Shown piece after piece: positions 9,538 to 16,669 of a stretch of 64,000 nt of DNA. The translations under genes were made by a program, and so were the position numbers. Under the pieces are notes generated by a model that had not been told where the DNA came from, made no database searches, and was given only the letters and a program-made list of their open reading frames with translations. This stretch comes from Octadecabacter algicola (lineage in GTDB: Bacteria; Pseudomonadota; Alphaproteobacteria; Rhodobacterales; Rhodobacteraceae). Positions within the stretch are counted from its first letter, which is position 1. Each line of letters starts with the position of its first letter. The stretch lies in assembly GCF_021532625.1 (NCBI RefSeq), contig NZ_JAKGAR010000004.1, forward strand, positions 248,001 through 312,000, in the 5' to 3' direction.

Positions 9538-9570
9538 CGCCCGATCCGTCCCCAGCGGTTCGGGCGTTTT
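9538..9570 (+). terminator. Rho-independent terminator downstream of the VOC gene
   Basis: CGCCCGA (9538-9544) pairs with TCGGGCG (9560-9566), CCG pairs with CGG inside after one T-T mismatch, and TTTT follows at 9567-9570. The rest of 9412-9692 (281 bp) shows no convincing gene. Confidence 0.7.
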
Positions 9571-9692
9571 CGTTGAGAAGTGTTGGACCACGCTTGGCGC
9601 AGTGGTAGGTAATGCCATCAATGTGAGGGCAAAATGGCGACGATCATACATCTTGGATCAACGGTTCGTTTCGCAAAGACACGAGGTGATGT

Positions 9693-10775
9693 GTGATCCT
9701 CCGCGCGTTGGCCCTTTTACACCTTGGGCTACTTCTTTTGCCATTTGGTCTGACGCTGGCCTGTGTTGTTTGGCTGGTTAAGCAATCTCCTTTTGCCGCT
9801 CCGCTGATGGATCGCACTTCAGAACAGATTGAGGCCCGCCTGACCCGCGCGATGGCACGTGATGTGGACCTAGCGTGGCTTTTGCCTCGGGTGCAGGATG
9901 CAATAATCCAAAAAGATCTTATCCAAATGGATATGCTGGTCGGGTTGGCCAACGACCACGGCGTCGTTCTGCCGCGAACAATGGTCGAGGACATGATCGA
10001 GATTGACGCCGAAACTCACGGCCTATTCGCACGCAGTGTGCGTTGCGGGTCATGCGCGGTTAATGTGGCGAACTGTGATAGCTTGGCGCAAATCGGGGCC
10101 TGTGCCTTGCCGTTTGAACTGACCCCAGCAGGAGATGTGAATGCTTTGCGCCGCGCGGGACTGGACTACGTGGCCGGTGATGCCATTGATCGGCTCGATG
10201 TCGGGTTGGCAGTTGTGGGCCTTGGCGCGACAGGGGCGGTGATTGCTACTGGTGGTACCAGTTATACCGTTAAGGCTGGCACATCAGTTTTACGCATGGC
10301 GCGGCGGTTGGGCACATTGAGCCCCGAATTAACCACGCGGCTGACCGGATTAATCGGCGATGCAGTATATTGGGACCGGATGGGTGATTTGGCAGCGTTA
10401 CGCATGAGCCCTGCGGATATGGTGAATAACGTCAAACTAGGTGAGTTGACCGAAATCGGTGGATCACTGCGCCGTGTCGCCGATTATACGTCCGTCGCTG
10501 AGACCGTTTCACTGGTCCGGCACGTCGATAACGCACAAGAGGCGGCGCAGCTGGCACGCGTCACGGACGCATTAGGGCCCAAGACACGCGGCGCGTTCGA
10601 GGTTTTGGGCAAAACCCGCGTCCTACGGGCAACTGCCCGGCTTAGCGATCTGGCGATCGGCGCAGGAGTGGCAATCTATGCTTTGGTGATGCAGATCTTG
10701 GTATTTGGCGCGCAACAATGTGGCAATATTTGCCTGCGAGGTATCGGAAGGGCGGCTGGCGGACGGCGCGCCTAA
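9693..10775 (+). CDS. Unknown membrane-anchored protein
   Basis: 360 residues, GTG start with GAGG six bases upstream. I do not recognise the family. Visible features: an N-terminal membrane segment (LLLLPFGLTLACVVWLV), a soluble part with four Cys residues in the stretch SVRCGSCAVNVANCDSL..GAC (residues about 115-133), a hydrophobic glycine-rich segment near 170-190 (LAVVGLGATGAVIATGG), a helical region, and a C-terminal membrane segment (AIGAGVAIYALVMQILVF). The codon use resembles its neighbours. It is monocistronic between a terminator and the UspA gene. The Cys cluster could bind metal or form disulfides; that is a guess. Confidence 0.7.
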   Translation: MILRALALLHLGLLLLPFGLTLACVVWLVKQSPFAAPLMDRTSEQIEARLTRAMARDVDLAWLLPRVQDAIIQKDLIQMDMLVGLANDHGVVLPRTMVEDMIEIDAETHGLFARSVRCGSCAVNVANCDSLAQIGACALPFELTPAGDVNALRRAGLDYVAGDAIDRLDVGLAVVGLGATGAVIATGGTSYTVKAGTSVLRMARRLGTLSPELTTRLTGLIGDAVYWDRMGDLAALRMSPADMVNNVKLGELTEIGGSLRRVADYTSVAETVSLVRHVDNAQEAAQLARVTDALGPKTRGAFEVLGKTRVLRATARLSDLAIGAGVAIYALVMQILVFGAQQCGNICLRGIGRAAGGRRA

Positions 10776-10839
10776 GTCACATAGAGATTGCGCCAAGACC
10801 CATCGTCCTGCAAAGTTAGCTGACTTTAGGGAGACTCAC

Positions 10840-11295
10840 ATGCGCAAGTTCCTCGTGATCTTAGATGACAGCCGTGAATGTTTGAACGCGATGCGGTTTG
10901 CCGCGATGCGTGCAGCCAATACCGGCGGCGGTGTGGAAGTGTTGTCGATCATTCCACCAGATGAGTTCAACCACTGGATTGGCGTCGGCGAAGTAATGCG
11001 TGCAGAAACACGCGAACGCATTGAGGTTCATTTCGAAGTCTTCGCCAAATGGATGCGTGACAAACAAGGCGTCGACCCTGAATTGGTCATCCGCGAAGGC
11101 GTTCCCGTAAAAGAGATCATGGCGCAGATCGCCGAAGACCCCGATGTCGGCGTTTTGGTGCTTGGGGCTGCAACTGGCAAGAAAGGTCCTGGACCCTTGA
11201 TCTCTGCTTTGACGAAACAGGCGGGCGAATTACCGATCCCGATGACAATCGTCCCCGGCGAGATGTCAAAAGAGCGGCTTCAGGCGATCACCTAG
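10840..11295 (+). CDS. Universal stress protein, UspA family
   Basis: 151 residues from ATG 10840, preceded by AGGGAG; a longer upstream frame exists but lacks a good start. The single Usp domain begins KFLVILDDSRECLNAMRFAA. The nucleotide-binding-type C-terminus VLVLGAATGKKGPGPLISAL replaces the canonical GxxGxxxxxxGS pattern with lysine and proline, so ATP binding is uncertain. Likely a cytoplasmic stress protein of unknown partner. The upstream spacing suggests its own promoter. Confidence 0.85.
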   Translation: MRKFLVILDDSRECLNAMRFAAMRAANTGGGVEVLSIIPPDEFNHWIGVGEVMRAETRERIEVHFEVFAKWMRDKQGVDPELVIREGVPVKEIMAQIAEDPDVGVLVLGAATGKKGPGPLISALTKQAGELPIPMTIVPGEMSKERLQAIT

Positions 11296-11750
11296 TCCGC
11301 GACTCGGCCTTGTTTACAGATCAACCTAACATCTCGAAGCCGTTTTCGGCCCGTTTCTCGGGGCCTATTCACCTAAATTTCGGTTAGATTTCTCACCGCA
11401 GCGCGAGATGTGTGAAATATTTTCACCTCACGTTTTTGCGTTACCCCAGTCACCGTGAACGTTTGAAAGAAACAACTGTGCATTCCCGCACAGTCGCCTC
11501 AGGCGCTCTGTGCGCCTACGGCCTTTTGGCCCCTATTGCGGTCATTTTCGGGATTACAAGGGGTGTGACACCACACGAAATGCTCAGTTTTTCGTGAACG
11601 GCAGCGGGGTTTTCGAGCGCCGTTTTTGGCCCCAGTTTCATCTCATCGAAACGCAGAACAACACTGCAACGACAGAAATCAAACCGCCGAACGTACAACA
11701 TATACGAACGGCAAATCACTCAGCCCAAACGGGCACAGAAAGGAAACACC
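11296..11750. other. 455-bp gene-free stretch upstream of the duplicated secreted-protein genes
   Basis: No credible ORF. It contains a GC hairpin soon after the UspA gene (GGCCCG at 11348-11353 with CGGGGCC at 11359-11365, one bulge), which may terminate that transcript. A perfect six-base-pair hairpin follows (CTGTGC at 11476-11481 with GCACAG at 11488-11493). Several T-rich runs follow GC patches. The length and structure would fit a long leader or a small RNA, but nothing identifies one. Confidence 0.4.
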
Positions 11751-12084
11751 ATGTTCAAATCCGTACCCCTCGCTCTCGCAGCAATCGCAGCTTCCGCAAC
11801 TATCGCTTCCGCTGACGTCTCTTACCTGTCCAACTTTGCTGAAGAGCAGACAAACGACAAAATCGTTGAGCTCGGCACAGTGCGCTCTGCCGGTGACGGT
11901 GTTGTCGAAATCTACTCCTACAACGCTGGCCAAATCGGCGACCTGTTGGGTACACAAGCGGTACACGAAGGTGCAAACGCTAACGTTGACGTCAACATCA
12001 CAAGCACTCGCACCGACGCTATCGCCCTTCTGAAAGTGAACGGCCAAGTCGTCGACAGCCAAGAAATCGACTTCAACTAAGACG
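11738..12084 (+). repeat. 347-bp direct repeat, copy 1
   Basis: Runs from the ribosome-binding site (GAAAGGAAACACC) through the whole coding sequence to four bases past the stop codon. It is identical to 12187-12533, and the period is 449 bp. Bases on both sides differ, so the identity ends sharply at the gene borders. Confidence 0.95.
11751..12080 (+). CDS. Small secreted protein, copy 1 of an identical tandem pair
   Basis: 109 residues. A signal peptide (MFKSVPLALAAIAASATIASA, cleavage before DVSYL) is followed by an 88-residue acidic mature domain of beta-strand type (GDGVVEIYSYNAGQIGDLLG, then AIALLKVNGQVVDSQEIDF). It is faintly reminiscent of DUF7282-type extracellular domains, but I do not claim membership. 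A good ribosome site (AAAGGA) precedes the ATG. The coding sequence is identical, base for base, to the gene at 12200. A GC hairpin without a T run lies just downstream. Confidence 0.85.
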   Translation: MFKSVPLALAAIAASATIASADVSYLSNFAEEQTNDKIVELGTVRSAGDGVVEIYSYNAGQIGDLLGTQAVHEGANANVDVNITSTRTDAIALLKVNGQVVDSQEIDFN

Positions 12085-12090
12085 TCCCTC

Positions 12091-12129
12091 GGTCGGCCCT
12101 AGCTCTGCCCCCCTTGAACGGGGCCGACC
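12091..12129 (+). terminator. GC hairpin between the duplicated genes
   Basis: GGTCGGCCC (12091-12099) pairs perfectly with GGGCCGACC (12121-12129). No T run follows, so it may be a weak or processing hairpin that protects the 3' end of the first message. Confidence 0.5.
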
Positions 12130-12186
12130 ACCCTAACCTCATATCGACCAAACCCATAAACCCAAATCCGCCCTAACTGGGCACTC

Positions 12187-12533
12187 GAAAGGAAACACCA
12201 TGTTCAAATCCGTACCCCTCGCTCTCGCAGCAATCGCAGCTTCCGCAACTATCGCTTCCGCTGACGTCTCTTACCTGTCCAACTTTGCTGAAGAGCAGAC
12301 AAACGACAAAATCGTTGAGCTCGGCACAGTGCGCTCTGCCGGTGACGGTGTTGTCGAAATCTACTCCTACAACGCTGGCCAAATCGGCGACCTGTTGGGT
12401 ACACAAGCGGTACACGAAGGTGCAAACGCTAACGTTGACGTCAACATCACAAGCACTCGCACCGACGCTATCGCCCTTCTGAAAGTGAACGGCCAAGTCG
12501 TCGACAGCCAAGAAATCGACTTCAACTAAGACG
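12187..12533 (+). repeat. 347-bp direct repeat, copy 2
   Basis: Identical to 11738-12084 (ribosome site, coding sequence and the GACG after the stop). The two spacers and downstream hairpins are different sequences. Confidence 0.95.
12200..12529 (+). CDS. Small secreted protein, copy 2 of an identical tandem pair
   Basis: 109 residues, identical in DNA and protein to the gene at 11751: Sec signal peptide and an acidic mature domain of unknown function. The 119-bp spacer between the copies shows no obvious promoter. The second copy may therefore be read from the first promoter, increasing dosage. It is followed by a strong rho-independent terminator at 12560, so the pair forms one transcription unit. 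Identity at all synonymous positions means a very recent duplication or ongoing gene conversion. Confidence 0.85.
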   Translation: MFKSVPLALAAIAASATIASADVSYLSNFAEEQTNDKIVELGTVRSAGDGVVEIYSYNAGQIGDLLGTQAVHEGANANVDVNITSTRTDAIALLKVNGQVVDSQEIDFN

Positions 12534-12559
12534 ACCTTCCTCCCTGTCTCTCCCCGCTG

Positions 12560-12594
12560 CGGGCCGTCCACTAAGGGCGGCCCGTTCGCGTTTT
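12560..12594 (+). terminator. Rho-independent terminator after the duplicated pair
   Basis: CGGGCCGTCC (12560-12569) pairs with GGGCGGCCCG (12575-12584) through ten pairs with one G-U, loop ACTAA. TTCGCGTTTT follows. Confidence 0.8.
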
Positions 12595-12610
12595 AGAACC
12601 ATTCCAAACC

Positions 12611-12642
12611 TTGACACTATGTGGACACAGGCGCATATATAA
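12611..12642 (+). promoter_or_regulatory. Sigma70-type promoter for the NifU-like gene
   Basis: A perfect TTGACA at 12611-12616 is followed, 17-19 bp on, by the AT-rich CATATATAA (12634-12642), which supplies a -10 close to TATAAT. The start codon is 26 bp further on. Confidence 0.6.
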
Positions 12643-12667
12643 ATCCTGACAAAAAAGGTTTATTCCG

Positions 12668-13228
12668 ATGTTTATCCAGACAGAAACCACACCGAACCCA
12701 GCAACATTGAAATTCTTGCCCGGACAAACTGTGCTTGAAATGGGGACCGCTGATTTTCCAAGCGCCGACGCAGCAGGCAAGAGCCCGCTGGCCGCGCGTG
12801 TGTTTGCGGTTGAAGGCGTGACGGGCGTGTTCTTCGGCACGGATTTCGTGACCGTCACGAAAGCGGAAACTGTGGAATGGGATCACATCAAGCCTGCAAT
12901 TCTTGGCGCTATCATGGAGCACTATCAGTCCGGTGCCGCGGTGATTGAAGGCGAACAAGAGGCGTCCGGCCACGCAGAGCACACTGGTGAAGATGGTGAG
13001 ATCGTCAACCAGATTAAGGAATTGCTGGATACGCGCGTTCGCCCAGCAGTTGCACAAGATGGCGGTGACATCACGTTCCACGGCTTTGATCGCGGTGTAG
13101 TCTACCTGCATATGCAGGGCGCTTGTGCTGGCTGCCCGAGTTCTACATTGACGTTGAAAATGGGTATCGAAAACCTGCTGCGCCACTATATCCCAGAAGT
13201 GGTCGAAGTTCGGCCCGTCGCGGCGTAA
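12668..13228 (+). CDS. NifU-family Fe-S cluster scaffold/carrier (Nfu type)
   Basis: 186 residues. The N-terminal Nfu_N domain begins MFIQTETTPNPATLKFLPG, and the C-terminal NifU domain has the CxxC motif ACAGCPSS (near residue 156) that holds a 4Fe-4S cluster between two subunits. Length and layout match mitochondrial NFU1 and alphaproteobacterial Nfu, which deliver clusters to lipoate synthase, aconitase and similar enzymes. The GFA gene starts 4 bp after it. Confidence 0.93.
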   Translation: MFIQTETTPNPATLKFLPGQTVLEMGTADFPSADAAGKSPLAARVFAVEGVTGVFFGTDFVTVTKAETVEWDHIKPAILGAIMEHYQSGAAVIEGEQEASGHAEHTGEDGEIVNQIKELLDTRVRPAVAQDGGDITFHGFDRGVVYLHMQGACAGCPSSTLTLKMGIENLLRHYIPEVVEVRPVAA

Positions 13229-13232
13229 TCGC

Positions 13233-13661
13233 ATGACCGAACAACGGAATATCGGGCGCTGCTATTGCGGCGCCTGTTCCATTTCTACCTCGGCCGATCC
13301 CTCCACGGTCCTGTACTGCCATTGCTCAGACTGCAGGCGGTGGACTGGAGCAGCACTGCCAGCATTTGTAGCTTTCGCGACAGATGATGTAGCCGTAACC
13401 CCAAATGTAAACAGTGCACGTTATGAAAGCGGTGCCGTGCGCCAAAACTGTCCTGATTGTGGATCGCCTCTTACGGCAGCATTCCCTTATTTGCCGGATC
13501 AGATCTATGTGCCTGTGGGGGTGCTGAATAATCCAGATCACTATCCACCACAGTTACATTGTCATGTGGCATCCAAACCCAAATGGCTCCATATCGAGGA
13601 TGATTTGGCCCGAGTAACAGCATCGGGGCGCGATACCTTGAATGAGGCCTTTGATGACTGA
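13233..13661 (+). CDS. GFA-family protein (CENP-V/GFA, zinc-binding)
   Basis: 142 residues. Conserved cysteines appear as GRCYCGACS, YCHCSDCRRWTGA and QNCPDCGSPL, the zinc-binding pattern of the GFA (DUF636) family. The name comes from glutathione-dependent formaldehyde-activating enzyme, but for most members the reaction is unproven. The last eight bases overlap the start of tsaB, so the gene is likely cotranscribed with the upstream nfu and the downstream tsaB and rimI. Confidence 0.85.
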   Translation: MTEQRNIGRCYCGACSISTSADPSTVLYCHCSDCRRWTGAALPAFVAFATDDVAVTPNVNSARYESGAVRQNCPDCGSPLTAAFPYLPDQIYVPVGVLNNPDHYPPQLHCHVASKPKWLHIEDDLARVTASGRDTLNEAFDD

Positions 13662-14331
13662 TCCTGTAACGCTCGCGTTTGATACATCTGGTCCGTTTTG
13701 CGCCGCTGCCTTGCTTAAGGCGGATGGGCATCTTGTGACCCGCCAAGAAGATATGACACGCGGTCAAGGTGAACGCCTGATGGTGTTGTTGGAAGAATTG
13801 CTCGAGGAAGAAGGTACGGCATGGGTTGATCTGGATGCGATTGCCGTCGGTACAGGCCCGGGTAATTTTACGGGCATCCGTATCGCCGTCAGTGCAGCAC
13901 GCGGGCTGGCGTTGGGATTGGATGTCCCAGCCATTGGGGTCAGTGGATTTCAGTCAGCGGCTTACGGGATGGATAATGTAATCGCCTGTATCCCCGCCCC
14001 ACGCGACCAAGCTTACGTGCAAGCGTTGGTTTCGGGCGCCGACCCGTCGCCAGCCTTGGTTGACTTAAACGACCTAAAGGCATTCCCCGATGTACCTGCG
14101 CGGGCCGAAGCACGGTTTTGCGGTCCAGCAGCAAACGATGTTGCCAATGCCTATTTGGGCCCCATCGCTTCAGAACATGACATCGCGCCGCAGCCTGTAC
14201 CTTCCATCGAAGCGATCGTTCGGATCGGCGCGGCACAAGCCCACGCGCCGACCAATCGCCCTGCTCCTCTTTATGTGCGCCCAGCAGATGCGGCCCCGTC
14301 GCGCGAAGAACCGCCCGTGATCCTGCCGTGA
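13654..14331 (+). CDS. tsaB: tRNA threonylcarbamoyladenosine biosynthesis protein TsaB
   Basis: 225 residues. TsaB binds TsaD and TsaE to make the t6A37 modification of ANN-decoding tRNAs. The N-terminal actin-like ATPase fold begins VTLAFDTSGPFCAAAL, and GTGPGNFTGIRIAVSAARGL near residue 70 is the family signature. I chose the ATG at 13654, with GAGG six bases upstream, over the ATG at 13642 because it matches the family N-terminus. The gene overlaps GFA by 8 bp and rimI by 4 bp (GTGA). Confidence 0.93.
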   Translation: MTDPVTLAFDTSGPFCAAALLKADGHLVTRQEDMTRGQGERLMVLLEELLEEEGTAWVDLDAIAVGTGPGNFTGIRIAVSAARGLALGLDVPAIGVSGFQSAAYGMDNVIACIPAPRDQAYVQALVSGADPSPALVDLNDLKAFPDVPARAEARFCGPAANDVANAYLGPIASEHDIAPQPVPSIEAIVRIGAAQAHAPTNRPAPLYVRPADAAPSREEPPVILP

Positions 14332-14741
14332 CGCCCGAAGGACTAGCGCAAACCCATGATGCCGCTTTTTTTGGCAAAGGTTGGCCCGTCACGGACTTTG
14401 CCACTTATCTGAATGATCCTAAGATCTTGATCAGCGGCGATGACACCTGTTTCGCTGTTTTTAGGCTTGCCGGCCCCGAAGCCGAGGTGTTGACGCTCGC
14501 TACTCACCCAGACGAACAAGGTAAGGGGCGCGCGGATGATATGCTGCAAAAAGCCTTAGTAACGCTGGCGGATATGCAGATCGAAGATGTGTTTTTGGAC
14601 GTCGCAGAGGACAACCAAGCTGCCTGCGCATTGTACGACCACGCGGGCTTTTCGTCTTTTGCGCGACGGGATGCCTATTATGCGAGCGGAGCTGCCGCGA
14701 TCTGTATGAAAGTCGCACTTTACCCAACGTCTCGCGGGTAA
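14328..14741 (+). CDS. rimI: Ribosomal-protein-S18-alanine N-acetyltransferase RimI
   Basis: 137 residues, a single GNAT domain. The acetyl-CoA binding loop is QGKGRADDML near residue 64, and the C-terminal helix NQAACALYDHAGF carries the tyrosine usual in RimI. RimI acetylates the N-terminal Ala of ribosomal protein S18. The identification rests on the GNAT motifs plus the universal tsaB-rimI pairing. GTG start overlapping the tsaB stop. Confidence 0.88.
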   Translation: MTPEGLAQTHDAAFFGKGWPVTDFATYLNDPKILISGDDTCFAVFRLAGPEAEVLTLATHPDEQGKGRADDMLQKALVTLADMQIEDVFLDVAEDNQAACALYDHAGFSSFARRDAYYASGAAAICMKVALYPTSRG

Positions 14742-14914
14742 ATATCGGGTTCCGTTCACGTTTTTTCAAGAATCGGTTGAACTTTCTCCCGTGCCATTGC
14801 CTACTTTGCGCCATGCACGACAGCCCTGCCCGTTTCGGGGAGCCGTTGTTGGATGGTCGCAGACCTTTGTGGCCAGCAATAAGAATACGACAACAGAACA
14901 TGGGAGTTCTCATC

Positions 14915-15913
14915 ATGAGCCTTACAAAAACATTCCTGAGCGCCACTGCGGCCTTGGCGCTGACAGCTGGTTCAGCTTTGGCTGACGGCCCGGCAATCAT
15001 TTACGATCTGGGTGGTAAATTCGATAAATCCTTCAACGAATCCGCATTCGGAGGCGCGACTCGCTGGGCTGAAGAATCCGGCGAAGAGTTCGCTGAGTTC
15101 GAAATCACATCCGACGCCCAGCGCGAACAAGCGATCCGTCGTTTTGCCGAAGCGGGCAACAACCCGATCGTGATGGCTGGTTTTTCTTGGGCGACTCCAT
15201 TGTCCGAAGCAGCAGGCGACTACCCTGACACGAAATTCGTGATCATCGACATGGTCGTAGATGCGCCAAACGTGCGTTCTGTTGTCTTTAACGAGCACGA
15301 AGGCTCTTACCTTGTTGGTATGTTGGCAGCCGAAGCATCCGAGACAGACACAGTATCATTCGTCGGCGGCATGGACATCCCGCTGATCCGCAAGTTCGCT
15401 TGTGGCTACGCGCAAGGAGTTCTGGCTGTGAACCCTGACGCGACAGTTATTTCCAACATGACAGGCACAACGCCGGCCGCTTGGAATGACCCGGTAAAGG
15501 GCTCCGAGCTGACATTGAGCCAGATTGGCCAAGGATCTGACGTTGTATTTGCGGCTGCTGGCGGCACAGGTATCGGCGTTTTGGGCACAGCCGCTGACGA
15601 GGGCATCTTGTCCATCGGCGTTGATGCGAACCAGAACTATCTGTACCCGGGTCAGGTTCTGACATCGATGCTTAAGCGCGTTGATAACGCTGTTTACGAA
15701 GCATTCGCAGCTGGTGACGGAGTTGAAGTTGGTTTCAACGTCATGGGCGTTGCGAACGAAGGCGTAGGTTACGCCCTGGACGAATTCAACTCTGATCTGG
15801 TGACTGCTGAAATGCAGGCGATGGTTGATGAAGCAGCTGCTTCGATCACATCCGGCGAACTGATGGTCCACGATTATATGTCAGATGAAACTTGCCCAGT
15901 GCTTGAATTCTAA
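14915..15913 (+). CDS. BMP-family nucleoside-binding protein of an ABC importer
   Basis: 332 residues from ATG 14915 (GGGAG eight bases upstream). A Sec signal peptide (SLTKTFLSATAALALTAGSA, cleavage ALA-DGP) precedes a PnrA/Med-type binding domain: IYDLGGKFDKSFNESAFGG, VFNEHEGSYLVGMLAAEAS, and GVDANQNYLYPGQVLTSMLK. BMP proteins bind purine nucleosides in the periplasm. The following ATPase, permeases and purine nucleoside phosphorylase support nucleoside uptake and salvage. A terminator-like hairpin lies 24 bp after the stop, so this gene is probably expressed above the rest. Confidence 0.92.
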   Translation: MSLTKTFLSATAALALTAGSALADGPAIIYDLGGKFDKSFNESAFGGATRWAEESGEEFAEFEITSDAQREQAIRRFAEAGNNPIVMAGFSWATPLSEAAGDYPDTKFVIIDMVVDAPNVRSVVFNEHEGSYLVGMLAAEASETDTVSFVGGMDIPLIRKFACGYAQGVLAVNPDATVISNMTGTTPAAWNDPVKGSELTLSQIGQGSDVVFAAAGGTGIGVLGTAADEGILSIGVDANQNYLYPGQVLTSMLKRVDNAVYEAFAAGDGVEVGFNVMGVANEGVGYALDEFNSDLVTAEMQAMVDEAAASITSGELMVHDYMSDETCPVLEF

Positions 15914-15936
15914 GCTGGTCTGACAGACAGTTAAGG

Positions 15937-15969
15937 GGGCCGCGCTGATCAGATCGGTGCGGCCCTTTT
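15937..15969 (+). terminator. Intra-operon terminator or attenuator after the BMP gene
   Basis: GGGCCGC (15937-15943) pairs with GCGGCCC (15959-15965), followed at once by TTTTC. It lies between the binding-protein gene and the transporter genes. Partial read-through would give the usual excess of binding protein over membrane components. Confidence 0.75.
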
Positions 15970-15994
15970 CGATAATCCAAAGAGGGACGGTAAG

Positions 15995-16363
15995 ATGAGC
16001 GATGCACTGACCACATTCTTTGACGCTTGGGGAACGGCCGATGCGGATGCTCGGGTGGCGATGTTAAAAGACGCCTGTTCTTCAACGGTTACATATTCCG
16101 ACCCTCGAAGCGAGGAGCGCCTTTCGGGAATCCAAGCAGTTGCGGACTATGTCGGCATGTTCAGCGCCAACGCGCCGGGATGGACCGCGAAAGTGACCTC
16201 TTGTGACGAAGTGAACGGATACTCCCGCGCGATTGTAGCCTTTGGCGGCATGGGACCAGATGGATCAGAAATGGTACAACACGGCACCTATTTCTGCGAT
16301 TCCGACGCAGGTGGAAAACTGACAATGTTGGCGGGGTTTGTCGGCGTGGGAGCCGTCGAGTGA
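15995..16363 (+). CDS. NTF2-like / SnoaL-type small protein
   Basis: 122 residues, ATG 15995 after AGAGGGA. The cone-shaped NTF2/SnoaL fold is suggested by the N-terminal helix LTTFFDAWGTADADARVAML and by YSDPRSEERLSGIQAVADYV, which is the common start of this family. No catalytic assignment is possible. It sits between the binding protein and the ATPase of the nucleoside importer and overlaps the next small gene by 4 bp, so it belongs to the operon, although it is not a usual part of BMP systems. Confidence 0.75.
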   Translation: MSDALTTFFDAWGTADADARVAMLKDACSSTVTYSDPRSEERLSGIQAVADYVGMFSANAPGWTAKVTSCDEVNGYSRAIVAFGGMGPDGSEMVQHGTYFCDSDAGGKLTMLAGFVGVGAVE

Positions 16364-16668
16364 AGACTGGCTACCGAAGCATTTTCACGTTTCTGCTGGT
16401 GACCATTGGGACAACTGGCCCACTCGCTGCACACCCGATGCATTCCGGGATCGACCCTGACATCACCATTGACCGCATATACAGCCAAAACGACAGAGCT
16501 GTTGTTGAATTTAGCGGGCAACGTGGCACAATGTATCACTGCGTTATCCGGAACCAACTCAACACTGCGATTGCGACGGCCAACTCAATCGGCGATCGCG
16601 GGATAATCGTGGTTGATGGCATCACCGCCGCCGACATTGCCGCCGTATTCTGCCGAAAGATGTATTGA
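16360..16668 (+). CDS. Small secreted protein of unknown function in the nucleoside-importer operon
   Basis: 102 residues, GTG start overlapping the upstream stop (GTGA). A signal peptide (YRSIFTFLLVTIGTTGPLAA) is followed by a short mature part with two Cys residues (YHCVIRNQ and AVFCRKMY), probably a disulfide in the periplasm. I do not recognise a family. It ends one base before the ATPase start codon, so translation is probably coupled. Confidence 0.65.
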   Translation: MKTGYRSIFTFLLVTIGTTGPLAAHPMHSGIDPDITIDRIYSQNDRAVVEFSGQRGTMYHCVIRNQLNTAIATANSIGDRGIIVVDGITAADIAAVFCRKMY

Positions 16669-16669
16669 T

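Noticed and set aside
9437-9781. Plus-strand ORF of 114 codons after the VOC gene
   Set aside because: It runs through a strong terminator hairpin, has a Cys/Pro/Trp-rich translation and overlaps the start of the supported gene at 9693 in another frame.
11679-12571. Two long minus-strand ORFs over the duplicated genes
   Set aside because: They are antisense shadows. The plus strand has a signal peptide, ribosome sites and terminators; the minus translations have none.
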